Shown here one piece after another: positions 43,866 through 53,205 of a DNA stretch of 64,000 nt. Source of the DNA: UBA6055 sp965203755 (GTDB lineage Bacteria > Chloroflexota > Anaerolineae > Aggregatilineales > Phototrophicaceae); the NCBI GenBank assembly GCA_965203755.1, contig OZ241910.1:2852001-2916000 (forward strand), in the 5' to 3' direction. The translations under genes and the position numbers were made by a program. The notes under the pieces were generated by a model. It ran no database searches, was not told the origin of the DNA, and saw only the letters and a list, made by a program, of their open reading frames with translations. Every line of letters begins with the position of its first letter. Positions within the stretch are counted from its first letter, which is position 1.

Positions 43866-45659
43866 CTATGATAAGGGCTTGCGTACAATATGAGACCCTA
43901 AAACGAGGATGTCAATATCGCTGTTGCGGAAAGTATTAAAGGCTTCTCCTGGTGTGTTGACGATGGGTTCTCCCCGCAGGTTAAAGGATGTATTCAGCAC
44001 AACTGGCACGCCGGTCGCTTCCCCAAATTGCCTGACAATATCATAATAGCGCGGGTTGGTTTCGCGGTCAATGGATTGCAGTCGCCCGGTGCCTTCATGG
44101 TTGACCGCGTCGATTTCGGCTTGTTTTTCGGCTTTAATCGGCGCCACCATCAGCATATAACGCGGCGCATCGTGTTCGGCAATGTCGGGATAATCGAAAT
44201 ACTCCGCCGTTCGTTCGCGCAAGACCACCGGCGCAAACGGTCTGAACGGCTCTCTGAACTTGATTTTGGTGTTCACAATTTCTTTCATATCGGCGCCGCG
44301 CGGATCAGCCAGAATGCTGCGGTTGCCCAAAGCCCGCGGGCCCCATTCAAAACGTCCTTGATGAAAGCCAATCACATTCTGGCTGGCAAGCGCATCAACG
44401 ATAGTTTCAGTCAGTTTGGCTTCGTCGTCGAATGATTGATATTTTAATCCGACCTCATCAAGAAATGTCCGGCATGCGTCATCACTGTAGCCTTTGCCGT
44501 AATATGAATGAGACTGCGTCCATTGGCGCGGCTTCCCAAGCAGGATATGCCATGCCCACAAGGCAGCCCCCAACGCGCCGCCGTCGTCACCGGCCGCCGG
44601 CTGAATCCAAAGCTCATCAAAGGGGGTTTCGTTCAGAATCCGCCAGTTGGCTTTGGTATTCAAGGCGACGCCGCCGGCCATAACCAGCTTGCTCATGCCG
44701 GTTTTGCTGTGAAGATAGGTCGCCATCTGAATCAGCGCATCTTCAGTAACCTGCTGGATGCTGGCGGCGATATCGGCATAATACTGATTGCGGTTCATCG
44801 CCGCTTTTTCCGCCGAGCGCTCCGGGTGAGTGCGCCGGGTAAAGAACTCGGCATCCGCATCGCGCCGCTCGCCAAAAAGATCAAGGAACTTGCGGCTGTA
44901 GCTTCGTACAGTGGAACGATGGAAATCAAAGTATTCCATATTGAGGCGGTAAGCGCCGCTTGTTCGATCCAATGAGATGACTTTGTGAACCTTGTCTTTA
45001 TATTTCGGCTCGCCGTAGGGGCTCATCCCCATGACTTTATATTCGCCATTGTTGACGCGGAATCCAAGCCAGGCGGTAAAGGTCGAATACAGCAGTCCAA
45101 GCGAATGCGGGAAGCGCTGCTCTTCAAACAATTCTATCGACGGCTTTGATAAATCTGCATCATCAAGCGAGCTAAGTCCAATGCCAAGCGCCGTCGTCGT
45201 CCACTCGCCGACGCCGTCCACCGTCAGAATGGCGGCATCCTTGAATGGGCTGGCAAAAAAAGCGCTGGCGGCATGGCTCATGTGATGATCACAGAACAGC
45301 ACCTTGTCAAAGGCTATTCCAATGCCGCGGGCAATGTGACTGCGAACCCATAATTTGTCTGTCAGCCAGGTCATCATGGCTTCGCGCCACAGGCTGGCGG
45401 AACGGGGGAAGGTGTTCACGGTCGTTTGCAGGATACGCTCAAACTTCAGCAGCGGCTTTTCATAGAATACAACATATTCCAACTCATGCGAGGCGATGCC
45501 GGCCTGGTCAAGGCAGAATTGGGCGGCAAGCTGTGGGAAGCCGCTGTCATGCTTCACCCGCGAAAAACGCTCTTCCATCGCGGCGGCGACCAGTTCGCCG
45601 TCTTTGATTAGCGCCGCCGCCGAATCGTGATAAAAAGCCGATATGCCCAGAATATACAT
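43866..45659 (-). CDS. NodU/CmcH-family O-carbamoyltransferase
   Basis: A 597-residue enzyme. The YrdC/Kae1-like N-terminal part starts ILGISAFYHDSAAALIKDG, the metal histidines are in DHHMSHAASAFFASPF near residue 140, and the C-terminal domain has GFHQGRFEWGPRALGNRSIL. It transfers a carbamoyl group from carbamoyl phosphate, through carbamoyl-AMP, to a hydroxyl of a sugar, lipid or other product. Its neighbours (SGNH hydrolase, three small membrane proteins) suggest a surface glycan or envelope product. The acceptor is unknown. Confidence 0.92.
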   Translation of the reverse strand: MYILGISAFYHDSAAALIKDGELVAAAMEERFSRVKHDSGFPQLAAQFCLDQAGIASHELEYVVFYEKPLLKFERILQTTVNTFPRSASLWREAMMTWLTDKLWVRSHIARGIGIAFDKVLFCDHHMSHAASAFFASPFKDAAILTVDGVGEWTTTALGIGLSSLDDADLSKPSIELFEEQRFPHSLGLLYSTFTAWLGFRVNNGEYKVMGMSPYGEPKYKDKVHKVISLDRTSGAYRLNMEYFDFHRSTVRSYSRKFLDLFGERRDADAEFFTRRTHPERSAEKAAMNRNQYYADIAASIQQVTEDALIQMATYLHSKTGMSKLVMAGGVALNTKANWRILNETPFDELWIQPAAGDDGGALGAALWAWHILLGKPRQWTQSHSYYGKGYSDDACRTFLDEVGLKYQSFDDEAKLTETIVDALASQNVIGFHQGRFEWGPRALGNRSILADPRGADMKEIVNTKIKFREPFRPFAPVVLRERTAEYFDYPDIAEHDAPRYMLMVAPIKAEKQAEIDAVNHEGTGRLQSIDRETNPRYYDIVRQFGEATGVPVVLNTSFNLRGEPIVNTPGEAFNTFRNSDIDILVLGSHIVRKPLS

Positions 45660-45661
45660 CC

Positions 45662-45898
45662 CTATCCCTGTTCCCGCGCCGATTCAATATCCGCGGCTGC
45701 GGCTTCGCGCTTGCGCCACCGCGCATTCGTCCGCTTGATGTCCAGCGGGTCCATTGTCAAAGCAGAAAGCAGCCCAAAAGGGACCATGATCGTGAAGTAA
45801 AACAAGGTAGCGATAAAACGTCCATTCTCGTCAGCAATGATGCTGGAATTGACGCTAAAACGATTCCATGCGATTTCCCAGATTTTTTTCAAGGGCAT
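45662..45898 (-). CDS. Small membrane protein (SxtJ-like position)
   Basis: A 78-residue protein with one membrane segment (FIATLFYFTIMVPFGLLSAL) between a short helical start (LKKIWEIAWNRFSVNSS) and a charged tail. It lies 2 bases upstream of the carbamoyltransferase gene, with AGGAGA as ribosome site. The family is not recognised with certainty; it occupies the place of the small unknown genes that accompany carbamoyltransferases elsewhere. It probably helps place the enzyme at the membrane. Confidence 0.6.
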   Translation of the reverse strand: MPLKKIWEIAWNRFSVNSSIIADENGRFIATLFYFTIMVPFGLLSALTMDPLDIKRTNARWRKREAAAADIESAREQG

Positions 45899-45951
45899 TC
45901 TCCTGATGCCATCACAGCGCCAGCCGCCGATTGTAATGTTTCAGGATTGTT

Positions 45952-47160
45952 TTACAAGTCGGGGTTTTTATCAAGGGCTGGCTGATTCAGGATTTTCAGC
46001 AGAGCGGCTTTGGCGATGTCATGCCCGGTTTGATTCCAGTGGGTGTCGGCAAAGAAATAAGGAGATTGCCCCTGTTGGACGGCATCGGCGAGGCTTGGGC
46101 TTAGATCGAGGAAGACAAACCCGTGTTCTGCGGCTAGTGAAGCCAATACCCGGCGCTGAACTGTCAGATTAGCGTCCACCTGGTCTGCCGAGATTGGCTC
46201 TTCCAGCCGGTCAAGGATGAATTGTCGAGTCTCCCGACCAAGAAATTCCCAATAGAGTTCTGCTTTTTGTGGAATATACATCAGGACAAAGGCGGCGCCG
46301 CTTGATTGAACCATTGCTGACATTTCGATGATGGCCGCTTGAGTGAATTGATACATTTCACTGGCTCGAAGCGCCGATTCGCTAAGGGCGAGCACTGGAA
46401 TCAGGCTATCAAAGAAGACAACCGATGTGGGCGGCTCGGTGAGGGCGGCTTGAGGATAATGGCAGTCTCCATCACTGGCGGCAAGGATTGAATCGCGCAA
46501 GAAAAGAGCCAAATGGAAGCTCGCCAGATAGTCCAAGGGGTTTTTGTTTTGATGAGTCTCATCGGCGAATGTCAAACCGGCCTGCTGCAATTTTGCAAAC
46601 CTTTCGTTATCCCTAAGATCGTTTCCGCCAAAGTAGGCGAGAACAACGATTTCCGGCTGGCGCGGCGATCCAAAGGCTTCCAGGAGCAGCTTCTGTTCCA
46701 GTGTACCGCTTCCAGGCAAGCCGAAGACGAGCATGGATTCGGCAATGCCATCCCAGTAGGGGCGCTTGACCGATTCGGCGGCGGTGAAGGAATCCCCAAC
46801 AATCACAAGTTCGACGTCATCAGGCCAGGGCTCACTGTTGCGGAAACCCTGCCGGTCACGAGTATAGGCGACACGATAAGGTTCAATCGATTCAATATGC
46901 GCCGGCGACAGGCATGTGTTTTGGTAAAGATCGCCGCTATGGCTTGTGACTTCAAGATCAACTGCTTCTTTTGGCGGGTATTGGCGGGCGCCATGCTCTG
47001 TATTCAATCGGATGCCATAGCGCTCCTGATACTGTGGCATGCGCTCGATGAGAGGCTGCGGCAACTGTAGAAATGCGAGTTGCAGGGCGATTTCGATAGC
47101 GGCAAGGGTAATGAACAGTATCAGCCCTGCCCGCAGGAAAAATTTGAGAAGTTTTGCCAA
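45952..47160 (-). CDS. SGNH/GDSL-family hydrolase or acyltransferase, membrane anchored
   Basis: A 402-residue protein with an N-terminal membrane anchor (residues 8-28) and the SGNH blocks in order: VIVGDSFTAAES (Ser), FGLPGSGTLEQ (Gly), AYFGGNDLRD (Asn) and the final DTHWNQTGHDIA (Asp-His). This resembles AlgJ/AlgX-type enzymes that move acyl groups on exported polysaccharides. It starts the carbamoyltransferase cluster, 53 bases upstream of the small membrane gene. A similar combination exists in saxitoxin clusters (sxtL), but no other toxin genes are here. Confidence 0.82.
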   Translation of the reverse strand: MAKLLKFFLRAGLILFITLAAIEIALQLAFLQLPQPLIERMPQYQERYGIRLNTEHGARQYPPKEAVDLEVTSHSGDLYQNTCLSPAHIESIEPYRVAYTRDRQGFRNSEPWPDDVELVIVGDSFTAAESVKRPYWDGIAESMLVFGLPGSGTLEQKLLLEAFGSPRQPEIVVLAYFGGNDLRDNERFAKLQQAGLTFADETHQNKNPLDYLASFHLALFLRDSILAASDGDCHYPQAALTEPPTSVVFFDSLIPVLALSESALRASEMYQFTQAAIIEMSAMVQSSGAAFVLMYIPQKAELYWEFLGRETRQFILDRLEEPISADQVDANLTVQRRVLASLAAEHGFVFLDLSPSLADAVQQGQSPYFFADTHWNQTGHDIAKAALLKILNQPALDKNPDL

Positions 47161-47245
47161 TCCGCTGATCCTGACTGCATCGGTTCCAAGCAGTGTACCC
47201 TATTACGAACTTGCCGGCTGCCTGTTTTACCCGGCGATGCCAATT

Positions 47246-47902
47246 TTAATTGCTGGAAAAAGGCCCTATGTCAAAGCGCTCATCGGGCGGGAGCAGCCTG
47301 ATCTTAAGCAGCATCGTTTCCAGCCGATAGATATCAACAAGCTGGCGCAGCAGGCTGGACAGCCGCCCCAGGGACAGAAGTTCTTGCTTTTGGGCATTTT
47401 CAGCTTGCAGGAGAATGGCGGCAACTTGTGCCAGCGACTTGGGTGAATGCGGTATTTGATCGGGGTCAAACCGAATCTCTTCGGCCGAAGACAGCAGATT
47501 CAGGTATTGGATGAGCAGCGGCCGCAGCCGTTTGCCATAATGATGTATGACCTCGGGCCTATCCTCTTGCAATGAAAAATACTGAACCTCGCCCAACATA
47601 TATGGATTCGTCCTGGCGATGACTTTGACGCGGAATCGCCGCTGCCCGTTTGCAAGGATATTGAGGCGGCTGAATGGCAATCGTTGGACTTCGGCAATCC
47701 TGGCGCTGCAACCGACGTCATGCGGCCTGGCGATGGGCCCCAGGGCTTCGCGGCCGCTTCTGATCAGCACCGCGCCAAACGGTTTTTGGGCTTCAATGCA
47801 CTCGTTGATCATGATCTTGTACCGCTCCTCAAAGATGTGCAGTTTCAGCTGCATCCCGGGAAATAAAACTGTATTCAGTGGAAAGAGCGGCAATTCTACC
47901 AT
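47246..47902 (-). CDS. Lon N-terminal substrate-binding domain protein
   Basis: A 218-residue stand-alone LON-N (PUA-like) protein. It has VELPLFPLNTVLFPGMQLKLHIFEERYK at the start and IAEVQRLPFSRLNILANGQRRFRV in the middle, then a helical end. There is no ATPase or protease domain, so it is not Lon itself. Such proteins may bind damaged proteins or act in stress, but their exact role is unclear. It stands alone between the SGNH and rhodanese genes. Confidence 0.88.
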   Translation of the reverse strand: MVELPLFPLNTVLFPGMQLKLHIFEERYKIMINECIEAQKPFGAVLIRSGREALGPIARPHDVGCSARIAEVQRLPFSRLNILANGQRRFRVKVIARTNPYMLGEVQYFSLQEDRPEVIHHYGKRLRPLLIQYLNLLSSAEEIRFDPDQIPHSPKSLAQVAAILLQAENAQKQELLSLGRLSSLLRQLVDIYRLETMLLKIRLLPPDERFDIGPFSSN

Positions 47903-48098
47903 GCTGATTGACTCAATCGGTTGCTTGCTTGGCGCATAGACAGGACCATGGCGCTGTGATGTGTTGGTTCGCTAATGCCAATTTAAGTATAGCCGAGTTC
48001 GCTGGCATAAGAAAACGATAAGACTTTTTCGGGGTTGTGGTCTTTGTCTGCAAAATTTGTCATCATATATGCAATGGACTGCATTGCTGGAGGGAATC

Positions 48099-48953
48099 AT
48101 GTATTCGCCACTTGTAACGACTGCCTGGCTCGAAACGCATCTTCACGATGTCAGCCTCCGCATCATTGACATACGAGGCAGAGTTCTGCCGGCATCACAG
48201 CCGCCGCCGCATTATTTCAGCCATCGCGCCGCTTATAACGAGGCGCATATTCCCAATGCGGTCTTTATCGACTGGCAGGTTGATATTGTTGAACCCGATT
48301 CGCCATCGAACGACATTGCCTCTGCGGCGCGCTTTGCCGAACTGATGGGTCGGCTTGGCATTGACAGCGCGACGACGGTGGTGGCTTATGATGATGCCGC
48401 CAGTATGTTTGCCGCCCGGCTTTGGTGGAGCTTGCGCTATTATGGACATGCGCCGGTCTATATCCTGGATGGCGGCTGGCATAAATGGATTGCCGAGGGG
48501 CGTCTGACTGACCGATACATTCCTCAATACGAACAGAAAGCCTTCCTCCCAAGAATCAACCCCAAACTGAAGGCAAGCGCCGAAGATATCCTGGAGTCCA
48601 TCGAGACCGAAGCCTTGCAGTTGATTGATGTGCGGTCGCCGCCGGAATTTGCCGGCGAAGCCTCGCGCGCCCAATATGCCGGTCATATTCCAACGGCGAT
48701 TAATCTGCCGCGCAAGGCTATGGTAGCCGACGACATGACACTCAAGCCGGTTGATGATTTGAAGAACGGTTTCTCAAACGCGGGCATTGACCTGGATGCT
48801 AACGATACCGTCCTTTATTGCAATTCAGGTGTTTCAGCCTGTTTTGGATTGCTGGCGCTTGAAGCTGCGGGCGCTAGGCATCTTCGCATTTATGACGGCT
48901 CCTGGAAAGAATGGGGCAATGACGCCGCAAAACCGATAGAAACAGCGAAATAA
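48099..48953 (+). CDS. Thiosulfate/3-mercaptopyruvate sulfurtransferase (tandem rhodanese)
   Basis: A 284-residue enzyme with two rhodanese domains. The first is inactive-type (DIRGR to YILDGGWHKW), and the second has the catalytic cysteine in VLYCNSGVSACFGLLAL near residue 240. It moves sulfur to cyanide or thiols. The ATG at 48099 after GGAGGG is preferred to earlier in-frame starts. The two-domain length is normal. It is probably a single gene. Confidence 0.9.
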   Translation: MYSPLVTTAWLETHLHDVSLRIIDIRGRVLPASQPPPHYFSHRAAYNEAHIPNAVFIDWQVDIVEPDSPSNDIASAARFAELMGRLGIDSATTVVAYDDAASMFAARLWWSLRYYGHAPVYILDGGWHKWIAEGRLTDRYIPQYEQKAFLPRINPKLKASAEDILESIETEALQLIDVRSPPEFAGEASRAQYAGHIPTAINLPRKAMVADDMTLKPVDDLKNGFSNAGIDLDANDTVLYCNSGVSACFGLLALEAAGARHLRIYDGSWKEWGNDAAKPIETAK

Positions 48954-49061
48954 ATCGCTAAAGCGCCGCTGATTCGTGAAATTTGATGTAAGAATGGCTG
49001 CGTTTGAACTGTCATAAACCTGGAGGCTTGTCTTTTTACGAACATAAGGAACAGATTTTTA

Positions 49062-50066
49062 GTGGAACTGATTGTATATCAAGATGCCGCTGCGTTTGAT
49101 GAACTGAAACCCGAGTGGAACCATCTGCTTGGCCGCGCCCCGGTCAACTGTATCTTCTATACTTGGGAATGGCAATCGACCTGGTGGGATGTTTATCAGC
49201 CCGGTGAACTGCTGATTCTGGCATGCCGCGAGGATAACCAGCTGCTCGGTATCGCGCCATTGTTTGTCACTGAATCCAAACCGGGACGGTCGGTCCAAAT
49301 TATCGGCTGCGTCGATGTGACCGATTATCTTGATTTCATCGTTGATGCGACCCACTTGCAGGATGTCTTTGCCGTCTTCGCCGATTATTTCGCGGCGCAT
49401 CGGGACGCGTTTGACATCCTTGACCTGTGCAACATACCGCAGCATTCGGCAACGCGGGCCATTCTGCCGGCTCTGCTGGAGATGAGAGGATTCGATACGG
49501 CGGTAACGCAGCAAGAGGTTTGCCCGGTCATTGAATTGCCTGAAAACTGGGGCGAATACCTCGGTTCGCTTGACAAGAAGCAGCGGCACGAAATCCGGCG
49601 CAAGCTGCGCCGCATTCATGGAGCCGCCAATGAAATCGACTGGTATATCGTCAACGGGTGTCATAATTTGCAGGAAGAAATCCATCAGTTTATGTGGCTG
49701 ATGGCAGCGAGCGATCCGCAAAAAGAGCAGTTTCTTCGGGATGCTAACAATGTAAAATTCTTCAAAAATATCGTGCCGCTCATACAAAAGCGCGGCTGGC
49801 TTCAGATGAACTTCTTGACTGTGGGCGATGAGCGCGTCGCCGCCTATATCAACTTTGTCTATGAAAATCGCGTGCTGGTCTATAATTCTGGGCTGAATCA
49901 TCAGGAGTATGGTCAGCTAAGCCCGGGTATTGTGCTGTTGGCTTATAACATTCAGTATGCGATTGAGCAGGGCTATCAGGTGTATGATTTCCTGCGCGGC
50001 GATGAAGCCTATAAATACCGTATGGGGGGGCAAGACACGGCGGTTATGAACATCATCGCAAGATAA
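49062..50066 (+). CDS. GNAT-fold acetyltransferase, CelD/BcsL-like
   Basis: A 334-residue protein with two acetyltransferase-like halves. EWNHLLGRAPVNCIFYTWEWQSTWW near the start and QRHEIRRKLRRI near residue 180 are typical of the CelD/FemAB-like group. The end YQVYDFLRGDEAYKYRMGG is also characteristic. The start is GTG, with AAGGA about 11 bases upstream. It lies 16 bases before a glycosyltransferase gene, so a role in polysaccharide or envelope building is likely. The substrate is unknown. Confidence 0.82.
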   Translation: MELIVYQDAAAFDELKPEWNHLLGRAPVNCIFYTWEWQSTWWDVYQPGELLILACREDNQLLGIAPLFVTESKPGRSVQIIGCVDVTDYLDFIVDATHLQDVFAVFADYFAAHRDAFDILDLCNIPQHSATRAILPALLEMRGFDTAVTQQEVCPVIELPENWGEYLGSLDKKQRHEIRRKLRRIHGAANEIDWYIVNGCHNLQEEIHQFMWLMAASDPQKEQFLRDANNVKFFKNIVPLIQKRGWLQMNFLTVGDERVAAYINFVYENRVLVYNSGLNHQEYGQLSPGIVLLAYNIQYAIEQGYQVYDFLRGDEAYKYRMGGQDTAVMNIIAR

Positions 50067-50082
50067 AGTCGCCGGGATAAGA

Positions 50083-51339
50083 ATGTTAATCAAACGGATC
50101 GCGCTCATCAGCGTTCATACCAGCCCGCTTGCTCCGATGGGCGGCAGGAAAACCGGCGGTATGAATGTTTATATTCGCGAATTGTCGCATGAGTTGGGCG
50201 AACAAGGGTATCTTGTTGATATTTTCACGCGCCGTTCTTCACCATCAGAGCCGGATGTCGATACGGCTGTCGGCAGCAATGTTCGCGTCATTTACCTGAA
50301 CGCCGGCCCGCCGGCGCCATTAAAGCCTGATGAACACGACGGCTGCTTATCCGAATTCACGGCAAATCTGATGGCTTTCGCTACCTTGCACAACATACGC
50401 TATGACATCGTGTACAGCCACTACTGGCTTAGCGGGGCTGTTGCCGCCAAGCTCAAGGAAGCCTGGGGCATCGGCTTTGTCCACATGTTCCATACGCTCG
50501 GTCACATGAAGAAGCGCATCCGCGTGAATGAATTTTATCAGCCCGACAAACGGATTATGACCGAAGCGCATATTCTTCAGTGGGCTGACCGCATTATCGC
50601 CGCCACCCCAGCCGAACAGGCACAGCTGCGCTGGCTGTATCGCGCCAGCCGCCGACAAATTGAGGTCATTCCTCCCGGTGTGAATACTGAACACTTTCAG
50701 GATTCGATATCGCCCGCCGCAGCGCGGCAGACGCTCGGCATAGACCCCGAAAGCAGTATGCTGCTTTTTGTTGGCCGCATCGAACCGCTCAAGGCCGTCG
50801 ATACCATACTGGAGGCGCTCTATGTCCTGCGGGAAAAATCGCCGGGGCTGCTGCGGAAGCTGCATTTTGTGATTGTCGGCGGCGATCCCGGCAGCAAAAA
50901 AGATATGGAAATGCAGCGGCTTCAGGATATGTGCATCGAATTGGGGATCGAGCAGTTTGTGAGTTTTGCTGGCGCCAAAGAACAATCGCAGCTGCCAATC
51001 TATTACTCGGCCGCCACAGCTGTCATCATGCCTTCTGATTATGAATCCTTTGGCATGGTGGCCTTGGAAGCCATGTCCTCGGGCACCCCAGTGATTGCGT
51101 CCCAAGTGGGCGGACTTCAGTTTTTGGTGCGCGACCAGGAAACCGGCTTCCATATCCCCGCCCGCGAACCCATCTCGCTGGCAGAATGTATTATTGCGCT
51201 GGTGACGGATCCGCCCAAGACGGCCTCCATGGGGCTTTCTGCCTCTCGAATTGCCAAGGAGTACACCTGGTCACAGATTGCCGCCAGGCTGATGCAAGTC
51301 TTTGAAACCGTTGTCGGACACGCCCGAACCAAGACCTAG
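50083..51339 (+). CDS. Group 4 glycosyltransferase
   Basis: A 418-residue GT-B enzyme, retaining type. The glycine-rich acceptor part is GGRKTGGMNVYIRELSHELG near residue 25, as in sucrose-phosphate synthase and MshA-like enzymes. The C-terminal donor domain has VGRIEPLKAVDTIL and the E-x7-E motif in PSDYESFGMVALEAMSSG. It likely transfers a nucleotide sugar in the cytosol. It follows a CelD-like gene by 16 bases, suggesting joint work on a glycan. The acceptor is unknown. Confidence 0.9.
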   Translation: MLIKRIALISVHTSPLAPMGGRKTGGMNVYIRELSHELGEQGYLVDIFTRRSSPSEPDVDTAVGSNVRVIYLNAGPPAPLKPDEHDGCLSEFTANLMAFATLHNIRYDIVYSHYWLSGAVAAKLKEAWGIGFVHMFHTLGHMKKRIRVNEFYQPDKRIMTEAHILQWADRIIAATPAEQAQLRWLYRASRRQIEVIPPGVNTEHFQDSISPAAARQTLGIDPESSMLLFVGRIEPLKAVDTILEALYVLREKSPGLLRKLHFVIVGGDPGSKKDMEMQRLQDMCIELGIEQFVSFAGAKEQSQLPIYYSAATAVIMPSDYESFGMVALEAMSSGTPVIASQVGGLQFLVRDQETGFHIPAREPISLAECIIALVTDPPKTASMGLSASRIAKEYTWSQIAARLMQVFETVVGHARTKT

Positions 51340-51644
51340 CCGCCATAAGCATTGGGAATATCGTTGACTCTCGCCTGGATATAGGGATGGCCCTCCATGA
51401 AATCCAGAGCTTCGTCTTCCGATACCAGGGTTTGCCCTTTGTGATAGAGCGTGTCGTTGAAACCATCGTAACGATAACGGCGATTGACCCAGCCGTGGGC
51501 GCTGTGCTGAAACAGGGTATGGAACTGAATCGCTTCCTCTGCTTCAAAAACATCTTCGCTAATCATCCATACCGGCGCGTACTGTTCCAGGTGCGGGTAT
51601 GCTTTTTGGTCGCGTTTGTTTTTTAATTCCTCAACTGTGGTCAT
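51336..51644 (-). CDS. Hypothetical protein
   Basis: A 102-residue, acidic, soluble-looking protein. Recognisable segments such as GWVNRRYRYDGFNDTLYHKG and EDEALDFMEGHPYI do not point to a named family for me. The ATG at 51644 has GGAG 5 bases upstream; an ATG at 51656 is also in frame. It is convergent with the glycosyltransferase and overlaps it by 4 bases. A coding function is supported by composition and start signal only. Confidence 0.55.
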   Translation of the reverse strand: MTTVEELKNKRDQKAYPHLEQYAPVWMISEDVFEAEEAIQFHTLFQHSAHGWVNRRYRYDGFNDTLYHKGQTLVSEDEALDFMEGHPYIQARVNDIPNAYGG

Positions 51645-51880
51645 TCGCTGCTCCATTTTGCCGACGCGTTTCCTTTACTCTGGTTATTCTAACCTTCTGC
51701 TAAGAGATAGGCAAGCGGCGATTCATTAGGGATTGTCCCGGTCCCATAATGAGGAAAGGGGAGCTTCCTCACCTGCTTTTGCTGGCCAAAGCGAAATTCG
51801 CGTATTTTGACAAGTTCCAAATTCATGCTGGATTGATTAAACTGGATAAAATATGATGACCCATGAAGAGGAGATGAATG

Positions 51881-53143
51881 ATGGCAAAAGCGGATATACG
51901 AAAAGTCGTATTGGCATACAGCGGCGGCCTTGACACCTCGGTGATTGTGCCGTGGCTGAAGAATAATTATGGCTGCGAGGTAGTGTGTTTTTGCGCCGAC
52001 CTGGGACAAGAGGAAGAACTCGATGGGCTTGAAAGCAAAGCCTTGGCATCGGGCGCTTCAAAGCTGTATATCCGCGACCTGCGCGAAGAATTTCTGACTG
52101 ATTTTGTCTTCCCGACTCTGCGGGCCGGCGCCGTCTATGAACGCGAGTATCTGTTGGGCACTTCTTTTGCCCGCCCGCTTATTGCCAAGCACATGGTTGA
52201 AATCGCCATCGCCGAAAAAGCTGATGCCGTGGCGCATGGCTGCACCGGCAAAGGCAATGACCAGGTTCGTTTCGAAGTCTCTGCGATGGCTCTGAATCCC
52301 AAACTGAAAACGATTGCTCCCTGGCGTGAATGGGATATCCGCAGTCGAGAAGACGCGCTCGCTTATGCCGCGGAGTTCAATGTGCCGGTATCGCAGACTG
52401 AAAAAGACATTTACAGCCGTGACCGCAACCTCTTTCACTTGTCGCATGAGGGCGGGCTGCTTGAAAATCCGTGGAATGAACCTGAAGGCAATATGTTCCA
52501 GCTTACCCAAAGTCCGCAAGATGCCCCCGACGAACCTGAATACATCGAAATCAGCCTGTCCCAAGGCAATCCCCACAGCCTGAATGGTGAGGCAATGAAT
52601 CCGGTGGAGCTATTTGTCAAACTCAATCGAATCGGCGGCAAGCATGGCATTGGACGCATTGATATGGTCGAAAATCGGCTGGTGGGCATGAAAAGCCGTG
52701 GCGTGTATGAAACCCCGGCCGGAACCATTATTCACCGCGCCCATCAACTGCTGGAGAGCATTTGCCTCGACAAGCACACCATGCACTATAAAGACCTCGT
52801 CGCCACCAAATACGCTGAACTGGTGTATAATGGCATGTGGTACAGCAAACTGCGCGAGGCGCTGGATGCCTTTGTCGAAGTCACCCAAAGCACGGTCACT
52901 GGAACGGTGCGATTAAAGCTGTACAAGGGCAATATCATGGCTGTCGGCCGCAAAAGCCCTTACAGCCTCTACCGCGAAGATTACGCTTCATTCGGCGAAG
53001 AAGATGTCTACAATCAACAGGATGCCCACGGTTTCATCCAGTTGTTCGGCTTGCCTATCAAGGTTGAGGCGATGCTGCAAATGGAAGGCGGCGACAAGAC
53101 CGACTATACCCAGCCGGATTACAGCAAGTTCAAACGCGATTGA
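51881..53143 (+). CDS. argG: Argininosuccinate synthase
   Basis: A 420-residue enzyme that joins citrulline and aspartate with ATP. The PP-loop VVLAYSGGLDTSVIV is at the start, and GCTGKGNDQVRFE and TYSSYSRDRN-like elements (TEKDIYSRDRNLFHLSHEGG) follow. Tandem ATGs are at 51878 and 51881; the second is 7 bases from AGGAG. The length fits the family. The next gene is argH, giving an argGH operon for the last two steps of arginine synthesis. Confidence 0.96.
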   Translation: MAKADIRKVVLAYSGGLDTSVIVPWLKNNYGCEVVCFCADLGQEEELDGLESKALASGASKLYIRDLREEFLTDFVFPTLRAGAVYEREYLLGTSFARPLIAKHMVEIAIAEKADAVAHGCTGKGNDQVRFEVSAMALNPKLKTIAPWREWDIRSREDALAYAAEFNVPVSQTEKDIYSRDRNLFHLSHEGGLLENPWNEPEGNMFQLTQSPQDAPDEPEYIEISLSQGNPHSLNGEAMNPVELFVKLNRIGGKHGIGRIDMVENRLVGMKSRGVYETPAGTIIHRAHQLLESICLDKHTMHYKDLVATKYAELVYNGMWYSKLREALDAFVEVTQSTVTGTVRLKLYKGNIMAVGRKSPYSLYREDYASFGEEDVYNQQDAHGFIQLFGLPIKVEAMLQMEGGDKTDYTQPDYSKFKRD

Positions 53144-53205
53144 GCTTTTGAACCGAATCATAGCGGCCTGGTGAATGCGGGCTTCTTCATGCAAAAGGAT
53201 TGTCA

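Noticed and set aside
43197..47160. Saxitoxin-type biosynthetic cluster
   Set aside because: Only the carbamoyltransferase, SGNH enzyme and small proteins are present; no polyketide, amidinotransferase or other sxt core genes are seen.
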